Below, piece after piece: positions 49,693-62,128 of a stretch of DNA of 64,000 nucleotides; the first letter of the stretch is position 1; every line of letters starts with the position of its first letter. The stretch is taken from positions 62,001 to 126,000 of the forward strand of contig NZ_JACBZS010000001.1 in assembly GCF_013408305.1 (NCBI RefSeq). Direction: 5' to 3'. The translations under genes and the position numbers were made by a program. A model generated the notes under the pieces. The model made no database searches and was not told where the DNA came from. It was given only the letters and a program-made list of their open reading frames with translations. Origin of the DNA: Naumannella cuiyingiana. GTDB taxonomy: Bacteria; Actinomycetota; Actinomycetes; Propionibacteriales; Propionibacteriaceae.

Positions 49693-49696
<4 letters not shown>
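48611..49696 (-). CDS. pyrD: Dihydroorotate dehydrogenase, quinone-type (class 2)
   Basis: Oxidises dihydroorotate to orotate, passing electrons to quinone at the membrane. The 361-residue protein has the class 2 N-terminal helical extension ([25 protein letters not shown]), [15 protein letters not shown], the catalytic serine region [15 protein letters not shown], and FMN-binding [21 protein letters not shown]. The GTG at 49696 overlaps the carB stop as GTGA, coupling it to carB. pyrD in this place is a local arrangement; carB usually runs directly into pyrF. Confidence 0.95.
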
Positions 49697-53069
<3,373 letters not shown>

Positions 53070-53070
<1 letters not shown>

Positions 53071-54218
53071 CAGCGCTTCCCTTCCCCGCTGCGCTCACCG
53101 AGCACGTCGGCAAAACGATCGAACAGGTACGCCGCATCGTGCGGCCCGGCCGCGGCCTCCGGGTGGTACTGCACCGAGAAGGCCACCACCCGGTCGTCGC
53201 GGACCAGTTCGAGGCCCTCGACCACATCGTCATTGAGGCAGACGTGACTGACCCGGGCGCTGCCCCACCGCGTCTCGCGCTCCTCGCCCGGCCGGGCGTC
53301 GACGGCGAATCCGTGATTGTGCGCGGTCACCTCGACCTTGCGGGTCGCCAGGTCCATCACCGGTTGGTTGATGCCGCGATGTCCGTACTTCAGCTTGAAC
53401 GTGCCGAAGCCGAGCGCGCGGCCGAAGATCTGGTTGCCGTAACAGATCCCGAAGAACGGCAGGCCCGCATCGAGGGTGCGTCGCAACAGTTCCACCGCAT
53501 GATCATCGGCGGCGGGGTCGCCGGGGCCGTTGGAGAAGAAGACACCGTCGGGGGCCAGCGCCTCGATCGCGGCGAAGTCGGTGTCGGCGGGCAGGACATG
53601 GACCTCCGCGCCCCGTTCGGCCATCCGGTGCGGGGTCATCGACTTGATGCCGAGGTCGATGGCGGCGACGGTGAAGCGCCGCTCGCCGACCGCGGGCACG
53701 ACATACGGCTCCGGAGTGCTCACCTCACCCGACAGCCGCGCTCCCGACATGGCGGGGGCCTGGCGTACCTTCGCCAGGAGCGCGTCCGGATCGAGAGTGG
53801 TCGTCGAGACGCCGACGCGCATCGCGCCCTGCTCGCGCAGGTGCCGGGTCAGCGCGCGGGTGTCCACATCGCTGATGCCGACCACGCCCTGTTCGGCGAG
53901 CTCGTCGGCCAGCGAGCGGGTCGAGCGCCAGTTCGACGGCCGGCGGGCGAGATCGCGAACGACGTAGCCGGCGACCCAGACCCTCCCGGACTCGTCGTCG
54001 ACATCGTTCCATCCGGTGTTGCCGATGTGCGGCGCCGTGGCGATGACGACCTGGCGGTGGTAGCTCGGGTCGGTGAGGGTTTCCTGGTAGCCGGTCATCG
54101 GCGTGGCGAACACGGCCTCGCCGAAGACCTCGCCCTCGGCGCCGAACGAGCGTCCGCGGAAGGTGCGGCCGTCCTCCAGGACCAACAGAGCGGGCGCGGG
54201 CGATGATGGTGCGGGCAT
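53070..54218 (-). CDS. carA: Carbamoyl-phosphate synthase small subunit
   Basis: Glutaminase subunit that supplies ammonia to CarB. The 382-residue protein has the N-terminal CarA domain ([27 protein letters not shown]) and a class I amidotransferase domain with the nucleophile in [17 protein letters not shown] and the later HNHGFAVD and [10 protein letters not shown] His-Glu. ATG 54218 follows GGAAAGGAC 5 nt upstream, which is folded into a hairpin. A TAGAGT box lies 55 bp further up. First gene of the pyrimidine run; pyrR, pyrB and pyrC are not upstream of it here. Confidence 0.97.
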
Positions 54219-54223
54219 GAACC

Positions 54224-54250
54224 GTCCTTTCCTGCCTCACAGGACAGGAC
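54224..54250 (-). promoter_or_regulatory. Hairpin covering the carA ribosome binding site
   Basis: On the minus-strand RNA GUCCU pairs with AGGAC and CCUG with CAGG, with a 2x2 internal loop and a 5-nt apical loop. The 3' arm contains the Shine-Dalgarno sequence (AGGAAAGGAC), ending 5 nt before the carA ATG, so the fold would hide it. Confidence 0.55.
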
Positions 54251-54272
54251 TTAAAGGGTGGCTGTCCCAGCG

Positions 54273-54278
54273 ACTCTA
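54273..54278 (-). promoter_or_regulatory. Candidate -10 box (TAGAGT) for carA
   Basis: TAGAGT on the minus strand is placed to start transcription about 45 nt before the carA ATG, so the RBS hairpin would be in the leader. Confidence 0.45.
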
Positions 54279-54336
54279 GCGCATCCCCGACCGGATTCCG
54301 GTACGCCGGATTTGCGGCGTCGGCCACACTCGGCAC

Positions 54337-55476
54337 ATGCGCCCGCGCCTCCTGCTCGCCGTGCCCGCCGCCGTTCTGCCGCTGGTCCTCGCCTCCTGCG
54401 CGGCGCCGGCCGATCCGCCCGCGCCGTCCACCGCGCCCCCGGGCACGCCCTCGGCAACGGGCACGCCCGCGGCAACGGGCACACCCTCCACACCGAGCAG
54501 CCCTACCGCCACCACCCCGCCCGAGCCGCGCGACCCCTCCCCGGTGGCGACCGGCCTGACCAGCCCGTGGGGGCTGGCCCGGTACGCCGAGACGATCTTC
54601 GTCACCGAACGAGACACCGGCCGCATTCTGCGCCTCGACGGCGACCGGGCGGTCGAACTGGCCCGGGTCGGCGATGTGGATGCCAGCTCCGAGGGCGGCC
54701 TGCTGGGGCTGGCGATCAACCCCGCCGGGGATGGGTTGTTCGTCTACTACTCGACCGCGCGGGACAACCGGATCGCCCGTTATCCGTTCGACGGGCGCGC
54801 GATCACGGGCGACCCGGAGGTGATCCTGGACAACATCCCGGTCGCCAGCATCCACAACGGCGGGCAGTTGGCGTTCGGGCCGGACGAGTTGCTGTATGCC
54901 TCGACCGGCGATGCCACCGAGCGCGGCTCGGCCCAGGACCGCAACAGCCTGTCGGGCAAGATCCTGCGACTGACCCAGGACGGCCGGGCGGCGCCGGACA
55001 ATCCGTTCGACAACGAGGTGTTCTCGCTCGGGCATCGCAATGTCCAGGGTCTCGCCTTCGACGACTCCGGCCGGCTGTTCGCCAGCGAGTTCGGGCAGAA
55101 CACCTTCGACGAGCTGAACCTGATCGAGCGCGGCGGCAACTACGGCTGGCCGGAGGTCGAGGGCACGCAGGGCTCCGACAGCGACGAGTTCATCGCGCCG
55201 CTGCGGGTCTGGCGTACCGATCAGGCCTCGCCGTCCGGGCTGGCCCATGCCCGCGGTTCGCTGTGGATGGCCGGGCTGCGTGGCGAACGGCTGTGGGAGA
55301 TCCCGCTGACCGCCGACGGCACCGGGGAGCCGCGCGCCCACTTCGCCGATGAGTACGGCCGGCTGCGCGCGGTGCTGGGCGAGGGCGACTCCCTGCTGGT
55401 CGGCACCTCCAACACCGACGGCCGCGGCGATCCGCGCGACGGCGACGACAAGATCCTGCGGGTCGCGCTCGGCTGA
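54337..55476 (+). CDS. Sorbosone/glucose dehydrogenase-like (PQQ-type propeller) lipoprotein
   Basis: A 379-residue exported lipoprotein: signal peptide with lipobox LASC (Cys about residue 21), then a roughly 45-residue Pro/Thr/Ala linker built from short repeats (TGTPAATGTPST), then a six-bladed propeller of the GSDH family. GLTSPWGLAR, FVTERDTGRILRL, GGLLGLAINPAGDGLFVYYS, IHNGGQLAFGPDELLYASTGD, LGHRNVQGLAFDDSGRLFASEFGQNTFDELNLI and GGNYGWPEVEG are family signatures; the HNGG His is a catalytic-type residue. Soluble quinoprotein activity needs PQQ, which few actinomycetes make, so a non-enzymatic or PQQ-scavenging role is possible. It is divergent from carA, occupying the place expected for pyrRBC. 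Confidence 0.87.
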   Translation: MRPRLLLAVPAAVLPLVLASCAAPADPPAPSTAPPGTPSATGTPAATGTPSTPSSPTATTPPEPRDPSPVATGLTSPWGLARYAETIFVTERDTGRILRLDGDRAVELARVGDVDASSEGGLLGLAINPAGDGLFVYYSTARDNRIARYPFDGRAITGDPEVILDNIPVASIHNGGQLAFGPDELLYASTGDATERGSAQDRNSLSGKILRLTQDGRAAPDNPFDNEVFSLGHRNVQGLAFDDSGRLFASEFGQNTFDELNLIERGGNYGWPEVEGTQGSDSDEFIAPLRVWRTDQASPSGLAHARGSLWMAGLRGERLWEIPLTADGTGEPRAHFADEYGRLRAVLGEGDSLLVGTSNTDGRGDPRDGDDKILRVALG

Positions 55477-55513
55477 GGCGATCGCTCGGCGGTGCTCCCA
55501 CGGGAACGTCCTG

Positions 55514-55542
55514 CTGAACAGATGTGCTTGACATTCGTTCAG
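55514..55542 (+). promoter_or_regulatory. Palindromic operator over a TTGACA -35 box
   Basis: CTGAAC (55514-55519) mirrors GTTCAG (55537-55542), and an inner ATGT (55522-55525) mirrors ACAT (55531-55534), symmetric about GCTTG. The TTGACA at 55528-55533 is a good -35; 17 bp later CAGGCT (55551-55556) is a weak -10. It lies about 110 bp before the DhaK-like gene. Likely the site of a sugar-responsive repressor, not encoded nearby. Confidence 0.6.
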
Positions 55543-55651
55543 GCACTCGACAGGCTGCTCGCACACCCAACCAACGGGGGTTGTCGGTCCCCGCTCGTCC
55601 GTTCGGACTGGCCCGGCCGCTCGGCCCCGGACCGACCCGAAGCGACGGCTG

Positions 55652-57403
55652 ATGACCAAGATCTTCAACGACCCCGCCCAGTTCGCCGAGGAACAGCTCG
55701 CGGGCTTCTGCGATCTCTACGCCGACCGGCTCAGCGCCGTACCGGGCGGCGTCGTCGCCCACCACGCCGAGGAGCCCCAGGTCGCCGTCGTGATCGGCGG
55801 CGGCTCTGGCCACTACCCCGCGTTCTGCGGGACCGTCGGCCCGGGCCTGGCCGCCGGCGCGGTGGTCGGCAACATCTTCACCTCGCCGTCGGCCACCCAG
55901 GCCTACAACGTCGCGCGGGCCGCCGACCGCGGCCGCGGCGTGATCTTCAGCTTCGGCAACTACGCCGGCGACAACATGAACTTCGGGATCGCGGCGAGGC
56001 GGCTCGCCGATGACGGCATCGACGCCCGGATCGTCGTGGTCACCGACGACATCGCGTCCGCCGACGAACCCGAGCGCCGCCGCGGGATCGCCGGCGACTT
56101 CACGGTCTTCAAGATCATGGGCGCCGCCGCTGCCCGGGGCCTGGACATCGACGAGGTCGAGCGCCTCGGCCGGGCGGCGAACGATGCCACCCGCAGCCTC
56201 GGCGTCGCCTTCTCCGGCTGCACCATGCCGGGCGCCGACGAGCCCCTGTTCTCCGTGCCCGAGGGTCAGCTCGGGCTCGGCCTCGGCATCCACGGTGAGC
56301 CCGGGATCCGCGACATCGACATGCTGCCGGCCGGCGAGCTGGCCGAGCTGCTGGTGAACGACCTGCTGGCGGCCACGCCCGAGGGCGCCGGCACGCGGGT
56401 CACGGCGATCCTGAACGGCCTGGGCACGACGAAGTACGAGGAGCTGTTCCTCCTCTGGGGCCATGTCGCCCGGTTGCTGCGCGAGCGTGGCCTCGAGATC
56501 GTCGAGCCCGAGGTCGGCGAGCTGGTCACCAGCCTCGACATGGGCGGCTGCTCGCTGACCCTGATGTGGCTCGACGCCGAGCTCGAACCGCTGTGGCGGG
56601 CCGACGCCTACACTCCGGCGTACCGCAAGGAGGCCGCGCCGCTGGCGGGTCTGCGGCCGCCCGCGGCCGAGGCGGCCGGCGAGGGGCAGGCGGCCGCCGC
56701 CGAACCCGCGTCGCCGGCCGGGGTCCGGGCGGGCGAGGCGTTCGCCGAGGCCATCCGCGCGGCGGCCGACATGATCACCACGCAGGAGGCCGAGCTCGGC
56801 CGGATCGACGCGATCGCCGGCGACGGCGACCACGGGCGCGGGATGGTACGCGGGTTGCGCGCGGCCGTGGCGGCCATCGATGCCGCGCCGACCGACAGCG
56901 GCATTGCCTCGCTTTCCGCCCTCGCCGGGCGCGCCTGGGCCGACCATGCGGGCGGCACCTCGGGCGTGCTCTGGGGCGCCGCTCTCGAGGCCTTCGGGCG
57001 CAGCCTGGACCAGTCCGCCGCGGAGATCACGCCGACCGATGTCGCGGCCGCGGCGCGTTCCTTCGTCGACGAGATCGCCGAACTCGGCGGCGCTCGCCCG
57101 GGCGACAAGACGCTGCTCGATGCGAGCTACCCCTTCGTCGACGAGCTCGACACCCGGCTGGCCGCCGGCGACGATCTCGCCGGCGCGTGGGCGGCCGCCG
57201 CCGCCAGCGCCCGGGCGGCGGCGGAGGCAACCGCGGACCTGCGACCGCAGGTCGGCCGCGCCCGTCCGCTGGCCGAGAAGAGCCTCGGCCACCCCGATGC
57301 CGGCGCGGTGTCGATGGCGATGATCCTCACCACGGTGGCCGATGTGCTGGCCGATCGTGGCGACACCCAGCAGCAACCAGACCAGGAGGCGCGAGATGAG
57401 TGA
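55652..57403 (+). CDS. Dihydroxyacetone-kinase-family kinase (DhaK-DhaL fusion), possibly erythrulose kinase
   Basis: A 583-residue ATP-dependent kinase. The N-terminal DhaK half has [28 protein letters not shown] and [10 protein letters not shown] with His214, which binds the ketose covalently as a hemiaminal. After a Pro/Ala linker near residues 330-355, the DhaL half has DGDHGRGM with Mg-ATP aspartates, and a [11 protein letters not shown] segment. The gene overlaps an RpiB-family isomerase by 8 bp. In mycobacteria the pairing of such kinases with RpiB homologues phosphorylates and isomerises erythrulose from tetritols, so a tetrulose kinase is more likely than plain dihydroxyacetone kinase. 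Start ATG 55652. Confidence 0.88.
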   Translation: MTKIFNDPAQFAEEQLAGFCDLYADRLSAVPGGVVAHHAEEPQVAVVIGGGSGHYPAFCGTVGPGLAAGAVVGNIFTSPSATQAYNVARAADRGRGVIFSFGNYAGDNMNFGIAARRLADDGIDARIVVVTDDIASADEPERRRGIAGDFTVFKIMGAAAARGLDIDEVERLGRAANDATRSLGVAFSGCTMPGADEPLFSVPEGQLGLGLGIHGEPGIRDIDMLPAGELAELLVNDLLAATPEGAGTRVTAILNGLGTTKYEELFLLWGHVARLLRERGLEIVEPEVGELVTSLDMGGCSLTLMWLDAELEPLWRADAYTPAYRKEAAPLAGLRPPAAEAAGEGQAAAAEPASPAGVRAGEAFAEAIRAAADMITTQEAELGRIDAIAGDGDHGRGMVRGLRAAVAAIDAAPTDSGIASLSALAGRAWADHAGGTSGVLWGAALEAFGRSLDQSAAEITPTDVAAAARSFVDEIAELGGARPGDKTLLDASYPFVDELDTRLAAGDDLAGAWAAAAASARAAAEATADLRPQVGRARPLAEKSLGHPDAGAVSMAMILTTVADVLADRGDTQQQPDQEARDE

Positions 57404-57872
57404 AGGGCTGCGGATCGTGGTCGGCGGGGACGACGCCGGCTATGAATACAAGGAGATGATCAAGGCCGACCTGGCCGCCGACGGCCGGGTCGCCGAGGTG
57501 CTCGACGTCGGTGTCGGCGCCGACCAGCACACCCCCTATCCGAGCGTCGCGATCGCCGCCGGGGAGATGATCAACGACGGAGCCGCCGACCGGGCAATCC
57601 TGATCTGCGGCACCGGCCTCGGCGTCGCGATCTCCGCGAACAAGGTGCCGGGGATCCGCGCCGTCACCGCCCACGACTCCTACTCGGTCGAGCGGTCGAT
57701 TCTCAGCAACGACGCGCAGGTGCTGTGCATGGGCCAGCGGGTGATCGGTCGCGAGCTGGCCCGGCGCCTGGCGGCCGAGTGGATCGGCTACACCTTCGAC
57801 CCGGCCAGCGCGTCGGCGGAGAAGGTCGCCGTGCTGACCGAGTACGAGACCGCGGGCGGCCGCGCAGGCTAG
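57396..57872 (+). CDS. RpiB/LacA-LacB family sugar-phosphate isomerase
   Basis: A 158-residue isomerase. [19 protein letters not shown] is the phosphate/Asp-binding start, [16 protein letters not shown] contains the catalytic-type cysteine, and [30 protein letters not shown] matches the family. With the DhaK-like kinase immediately upstream (overlapping 57396-57403) it probably interconverts tetrulose/aldose 4-phosphates (DerI/EryI-like), though ribose 5-phosphate isomerase cannot be excluded. RBS AGGAGG lies 5 nt upstream of the ATG. A 139-bp repeat array begins just past its stop. Confidence 0.87.
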   Translation: MSEGLRIVVGGDDAGYEYKEMIKADLAADGRVAEVLDVGVGADQHTPYPSVAIAAGEMINDGAADRAILICGTGLGVAISANKVPGIRAVTAHDSYSVERSILSNDAQVLCMGQRVIGRELARRLAAEWIGYTFDPASASAEKVAVLTEYETAGGRAG

Positions 57873-57888
57873 TTCCTCGCCAAACGCG

Positions 57889-58430
57889 GGGTCAGTCGGC
57901 AGCCGCGGGCTGAGTCGGCAGGTGCGGGCCGAGTCGGCAGGCGCGGGCCGAGTAGCGCCCGCGGCTGCCGGTTCGGCCCGCGGATGGAAACCGCCGGGCC
58001 CGGACGCGAACTCAGCCGGCAGACGCGAACCGAGTAACGCCCGCGGCTGCCGGTTCGCCCCATGGATGCCGGTTGAGTCCCCTGGTGCCGGTTACCCTCG
58101 CGGGTGCCGATTCGGCCCGCGGATAGACACCGCCGGGCCCAGACGCGAACTCAACCGGCAGACGCGAACGGAGTAACGCCCGCGGCTGCCGGTTCGGCTC
58201 GTGGATGCCGGTTGAGTCCCCTAGTGCCGGTTACCCTCGCGGGTGCCGGTTCGGCCCGCGGATGAAAACCGCCGAGCCCAGACGCGAACTCAACCGGCAG
58301 ACGCGAACCGAGTAACGCCCGCGACTGCCGGTTCGACCCATGGATGCCGGTTGAGTCCTCCGGTGCCGGATGAGTCCGCGGGTGCCGGATGAGTCCGCGG
58401 GTGCCGGTTGGGTTCGCGGATGGTGCAACG
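57889..58430. repeat. 139-bp-period minisatellite between convergent genes
   Basis: The marker GTAACGCCCGCGGCTGCCGGTTCG recurs (with small variations) at 58034, 58173 and 58312, a spacing of exactly 139 bp; a divergent copy at 57952 is 82 bp from the next. Inside each unit a shorter theme, TGCCGGTTGAGTCC/CGCGGGTGCCGGTT, repeats every 20 bp or so, and inverted forms (CTCAACCGGCAG) allow strong hairpins. ORFs crossing the array are only repeats of the repeat and have no domains. It fills the 579-bp gap between the isomerase gene and nusB, which face each other. Confidence 0.88.
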
Positions 58431-58451
58431 GGGGTGAGCCGGGCGAGGGGC

Positions 58452-58916
58452 TCAGGAGCGTTGGGCGACCCGGCCGAGTACGCCGCTGAGGAAGGCGGGC
58501 GAGTCGTCGGTGGACAGGTCGCCGGCCAGCGCGACGGCCTCGGCGATGGCGATGTCGTCGGCGACATCGGTGTGCAGGATCTCGTAGACGCCCAGGCGGG
58601 CAGCGATCCGGTCGACGCGGGGCATCCGCTCCAGGCTCCAGCCGCTGGACAGCGACTCGCGCAGGGCGGAGTCGATCTGGTCGGCATTGTCGATCACCCC
58701 GCGCACCAACTCCCGGGTGAAGTCGCGCACCGGCGGGTCGGCCGCCGCGATCTGGTCGGCCAGCAGCCGCGCCGGGTCGAAACCGCGCAGCTCCGCGGCG
58801 AACAAGATGTCCAGGGCGTGCTTACGCGCCTTCGAGCGGGTGGACAGCTTCGCCCGTGGGCCGCGCCGCTCCGGGCCCGGCGCGGGTTCGTGCCCCGCCG
58901 CGGGATCGGCGGCCAC
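58452..58916 (-). CDS. nusB: Transcription antitermination factor NusB
   Basis: Binds boxA RNA with S10 in rRNA antitermination. The 154-residue protein has an alanine/proline-rich N-terminal extension, then STRSKARKHALDILFAAELRG and IIDNADQIDSAL-type helices (FTRELVRGVIDNADQID), LERMPRVDRIAARLGVYEILH and IAEAVALAGDLSTDDSPAFLSGVLG, all family-typical. The GTG at 58916 follows the efp stop by one base. In many actinomycetes efp-nusB is followed by pyrR-pyrB-pyrC; here the minisatellite and tetrulose genes follow. Confidence 0.93.
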   Translation of the reverse strand: MAADPAAGHEPAPGPERRGPRAKLSTRSKARKHALDILFAAELRGFDPARLLADQIAAADPPVRDFTRELVRGVIDNADQIDSALRESLSSGWSLERMPRVDRIAARLGVYEILHTDVADDIAIAEAVALAGDLSTDDSPAFLSGVLGRVAQRS

Positions 58917-58917
58917 C

Positions 58918-59475
58918 TCAGACCCGGCTCAGGTATTCACCGGTACGGGTGTCGACCTTGACCCGCTCCCCGGTCGTCAGGAACAGCGGAACCTGGATCT
59001 GCTTGCCGGTCTGCAGCGTGGCGGGCTTGGTGCCGCCGGTGGAGCGGTCCCCCTGCAGCCCGGGCTCGGTGTAGGTGATCTCCAGCTCGACCGAGGTGGG
59101 CAGCTCGATCGACAGCGGGTTGTCCTGGTGCAGCGCGACGGTGGCCAGCGCCTCCTCCAGCAAGAAGTCCTTCGCGTCGCCGACCACGGCGTCCGGGATG
59201 GTCATCTGGTCGTAGGTGGCGGTGTCCATGAACACGAAGCCCGCACCATCGTGGTAGAGGTACTGCATCTCGCGGCGGTCGACATTGGCCGTGTCGACCT
59301 TGGAGTCGGAGTTGAAGGTCTTGTCGACCACCTTGCCGGACAGCACATTCTTGAGCTTCGTCCGCACGACCGCATTGCCCTTGCCCGGCTTGTGGTGCTG
59401 GAACCACAGCACCTGCCACAACTGACCGTCCAGGTCGAGGACCATGCCGTTCTTGATGTCGTTGGTGGATGCCAC
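58918..59475 (-). CDS. efp: Elongation factor P
   Basis: Rescues ribosomes stalled at polyproline. The 185-residue protein has three beta-barrel domains: [32 protein letters not shown] contains the KPGKG loop whose lysine reaches the peptidyl-transferase centre, and the C-terminus has [28 protein letters not shown] 59475. It precedes nusB directly. The modification enzyme is not visible here. The giant Pro-rich-linked repeat protein nearby is a plausible client but that is only a remark. Confidence 0.97.
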   Translation of the reverse strand: MASTNDIKNGMVLDLDGQLWQVLWFQHHKPGKGNAVVRTKLKNVLSGKVVDKTFNSDSKVDTANVDRREMQYLYHDGAGFVFMDTATYDQMTIPDAVVGDAKDFLLEEALATVALHQDNPLSIELPTSVELEITYTEPGLQGDRSTGGTKPATLQTGKQIQVPLFLTTGERVKVDTRTGEYLSRV

Positions 59476-59562
59476 CCGCTGCCCCTTCTCGTCGAGTCGT
59501 GCTGTCCGGCCCGCCGGGACCGGCGGGGAACAACGCCACAGCTTAGCCGCCTCCGGCGCCGT

Positions 59563-60528
59563 TCAGCCCAACTCGATCAGCCGGCCCGCGTCCTGCTCGG
59601 CGGCCGCCGCAAGGATCGGTGCCACCGCAGCCGCATCCTGGAAGCCGAGCCCGACGGAGTTGTACACGACGATCCGTTCCGGGTCGCGGCCGGGCGGATC
59701 GTTCAGCAGTTCGCCGAGCGCATGCAGCCGTGGGCGTACGCCCGCGGCACCGGCCCGCACCAGGCAGCCCGCCTGCTCCCGCGCGGTCGCGATGTCGTCG
59801 ACCACGACCAGGCCGGCCCGGTCGAGCAACGCCGGGGTCAGCTCGGCGGCATGCGGGGCGAAGGAACCGACCGAGATCACCAGCGCCCCCGACGCCACGT
59901 CGCCGGCATCGAGGACCGGTTCGGTGCTGGTCGTCGCGCAGACCACGATCGCGGCATCGCCGACCTGGGACAGGGTTCCCGCGGCGAGCGGTACGCCCAA
60001 CTCGGGTCCGAGCTCGGTGACCAGGGCGTCGGCCGAACCCGCGCTGCGCCCGATCACCACGGCCTCGCCGAGCAGCCCGACCGCGGCCAGGGCGCGCAGG
60101 TGGGCGCGGGCCTGCACCCCGGCGCCGAGCACCGCGACCCGGCCCGGTCCCGGCGCCGCGAGCAGTTGCGCGGCGACCGCACTGGCGGCGGCGGTCCGCG
60201 CGGTCGTCACGGCCTCGCCGTCGAGGATCGCGGCCAGCCGGCCGGTGGTCGGATCCTGCGCCAGAATCGTCGCGCTGATGGCGGGCCGCCCGGCCGCGAC
60301 ATTGGCCGGATTCACGCTGCCGAACTTGGCCACTGCCCCGGCCCGCTCGCCCGCCCTCGCCGCGTAGGCGAAGGCGGTGCTGCCGTCGGGCCCCGGCAGC
60401 AGGCCGCGCGGTGCCAATGCCACTTCCCCGCGCGCATACGCGGCGAACACCGCGCGCTGGGAGTCGATGATCGCGAGCGGGTCGATCAACGCCGCGACCG
60501 TCGCGTGATCAAGAACGCGGATCGGCAC
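59563..60528 (-). CDS. Ornithine cyclodeaminase / mu-crystallin family dehydrogenase
   Basis: A 321-residue NAD(P)-dependent protein of the OCD/mu-crystallin family. AKFGSVNPANVAAGRPAISATILAQDPTTGRLAAILDG, a TARTAAASAVAAQLLA segment, and VAVLGAGVQARAHLRAL (nucleotide-binding) are family features. Members include ornithine cyclodeaminase, lysine cyclodeaminase and ketimine (piperideine-2-carboxylate) reductase. The next genes upstream look like lysine/pipecolate catabolism, so a ketimine reductase or lysine cyclodeaminase is favoured. It overlaps the APC permease by 20 bp. The exact reaction is undecided. Confidence 0.85.
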   Translation of the reverse strand: MPIRVLDHATVAALIDPLAIIDSQRAVFAAYARGEVALAPRGLLPGPDGSTAFAYAARAGERAGAVAKFGSVNPANVAAGRPAISATILAQDPTTGRLAAILDGEAVTTARTAAASAVAAQLLAAPGPGRVAVLGAGVQARAHLRALAAVGLLGEAVVIGRSAGSADALVTELGPELGVPLAAGTLSQVGDAAIVVCATTSTEPVLDAGDVASGALVISVGSFAPHAAELTPALLDRAGLVVVDDIATAREQAGCLVRAGAAGVRPRLHALGELLNDPPGRDPERIVVYNSVGLGFQDAAAVAPILAAAAEQDAGRLIELG

Positions 60529-62035
60529 CTGGTCCCCCGGCCGGCTCCGTGCCGGTGTCGTCGGTGGTGATCTTGGCGATGTCGACCGAACCGCCCGGCA
60601 TCACCCGCCGGGTACGCCGGTAGCCGTAGAGCACGTAGACGACGATGCCGATAGCCATCCAGCCGAAGAACCGGATGAATGTGTCGAGCGGCAGTTGGGC
60701 GATCAGGAACAAGGAGAACCCGACGCCGACGATCGGCAGCACCGGCATCAGCGGCATCCGGAACTCGCGCGGCAGGTCCGGGCGGCGGTAGCGCAGCACC
60801 AGCACCGCCAGGCTGACCACGATGAAGGCGGCGAGCACCCCGATGTTGACCAGCTCGGCCACGATGCCGATCGGCGCGACGCCGGCCAGGATGGCGGCGA
60901 GCACCGCGATCACCCAGGTCGGCCGGTGCGGGACCTTGTTCTTGCGGTGCATCGTCGCGAACCAGCGCGGCATCAGCCCGTCGCGGCTCATCGCGTACCA
61001 CAGCCGGGCACCGGCCATCATGAACGTGAAGCAGACCGTGACGATGCCGACCACCGCGCCGATCGCGATCACCAACCCGAGCCAGCCCAGCCCGTGGGCC
61101 TGGAAGGCGTAGGCCAGCGCGGCCTCGGGGTCGAGCTCGGTGTAGAGCACCATGCCGCACATCACCAGCGCGACGGCCACATAGAGCACCATGCAGATGC
61201 CCAGGCTGAGCAGCATCGCCTTGGGCATCTTGCGCCGGGAGTCCTCCGACTCCTCCGCGGCGGTGGACAGCGCGTCGTAGCCGAAGACCGCGAAGAAGAC
61301 GACCGACGCGCCGGCGAAGACGCCGGACCAGCCGAACGGCATGAAGTCGGCCAGATTGCCCGGGTCGACGTAGAACACGCCGACCCCGACCACCACGCAG
61401 ACGATGATGATCTTGATGATCGTCAGGACGGTCTCGACCCGCGCCGACGACTTGGTGCCGCGGGTCAGCAGGAACCCGACGCCGAGGCAGACGATCACCG
61501 CGCCGAGATCGACAACACCCGGATTCTCCTCGGCGAACGGCGAGGCGGCCGCCCATTGCGGCAGCCCGAGGCCGATCGCCTCCAGCACATAGTTCAGGTA
61601 CCCCGACACCCCGATCGCCACCACGGCGACGATCGCGGTGTACTCCAGCAGCAGGTCCCAGCCGATCAGCCAGCCGACGAACTCGCCCAGCACGGCCGCG
61701 CCGTAGGTGTAGGACGAGCCGGCGCGCGGCACCAGCGAGGAGAACTCGGCATAGGCGTACGCCGCGCACAGCGACGCCGCGCCCGCGATCAGGAAGCTGA
61801 TCACCACCGCCGGGCCGGCGGTGTTGCGCGCCACCTCGCCGGCCAGGCTGAAGATGCCGGCGCCGATGATCGCGCCCACGCCGATCATGGTCAACTGCAA
61901 CAGCGTCAGCGACCGGGTGAAGGTCTGATCCTTCGGCACATCCGCCGGCAGGGTACGCCGGAAGATCCCCCGCTCACCGGTCGAGAACAGCCCGCCGCTT
62001 GGCGGCGGTCCTCCCCCTTCTCGGGTCGTGCTCAT
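60509..62035 (-). CDS. APC-superfamily amino-acid permease
   Basis: A 508-residue integral membrane transporter with about 12-14 helices, resembling the cationic amino-acid transporter (CAT) group. TMIGVGAIIGAGIFSLAG is the substrate-binding first helix, FFAVFGYDALSTAAEESEDSRRKMPKAMLLSLG is the helix 6/loop signature, and MSRDGLMPRWFA is conserved. Hydrophilic cytoplasmic ends lie at both termini. ATG 62035 has GGGGAG upstream. It sits between the OCD-family and aldehyde dehydrogenase genes; lysine is a reasonable substrate guess from context. Confidence 0.93.
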   Translation of the reverse strand: MSTTREGGGPPPSGGLFSTGERGIFRRTLPADVPKDQTFTRSLTLLQLTMIGVGAIIGAGIFSLAGEVARNTAGPAVVISFLIAGAASLCAAYAYAEFSSLVPRAGSSYTYGAAVLGEFVGWLIGWDLLLEYTAIVAVVAIGVSGYLNYVLEAIGLGLPQWAAASPFAEENPGVVDLGAVIVCLGVGFLLTRGTKSSARVETVLTIIKIIIVCVVVGVGVFYVDPGNLADFMPFGWSGVFAGASVVFFAVFGYDALSTAAEESEDSRRKMPKAMLLSLGICMVLYVAVALVMCGMVLYTELDPEAALAYAFQAHGLGWLGLVIAIGAVVGIVTVCFTFMMAGARLWYAMSRDGLMPRWFATMHRKNKVPHRPTWVIAVLAAILAGVAPIGIVAELVNIGVLAAFIVVSLAVLVLRYRRPDLPREFRMPLMPVLPIVGVGFSLFLIAQLPLDTFIRFFGWMAIGIVVYVLYGYRRTRRVMPGGSVDIAKITTDDTGTEPAGGPGADPRS

Positions 62036-62128
62036 GGCGAACTCCCCTTCCCGCTCGGTTCCCCCGTACGGTCGTCCACTGATTCAGGCTCGCTCCCCGA
62101 GGCTGCCGCGTCCAGCGTTTCGCCCGAA

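Noticed and set aside
57889-58430. ORFs within the minisatellite as small genes
   Set aside because: Their residues are repeats of the DNA period in several frames, with no RBS and no domain.
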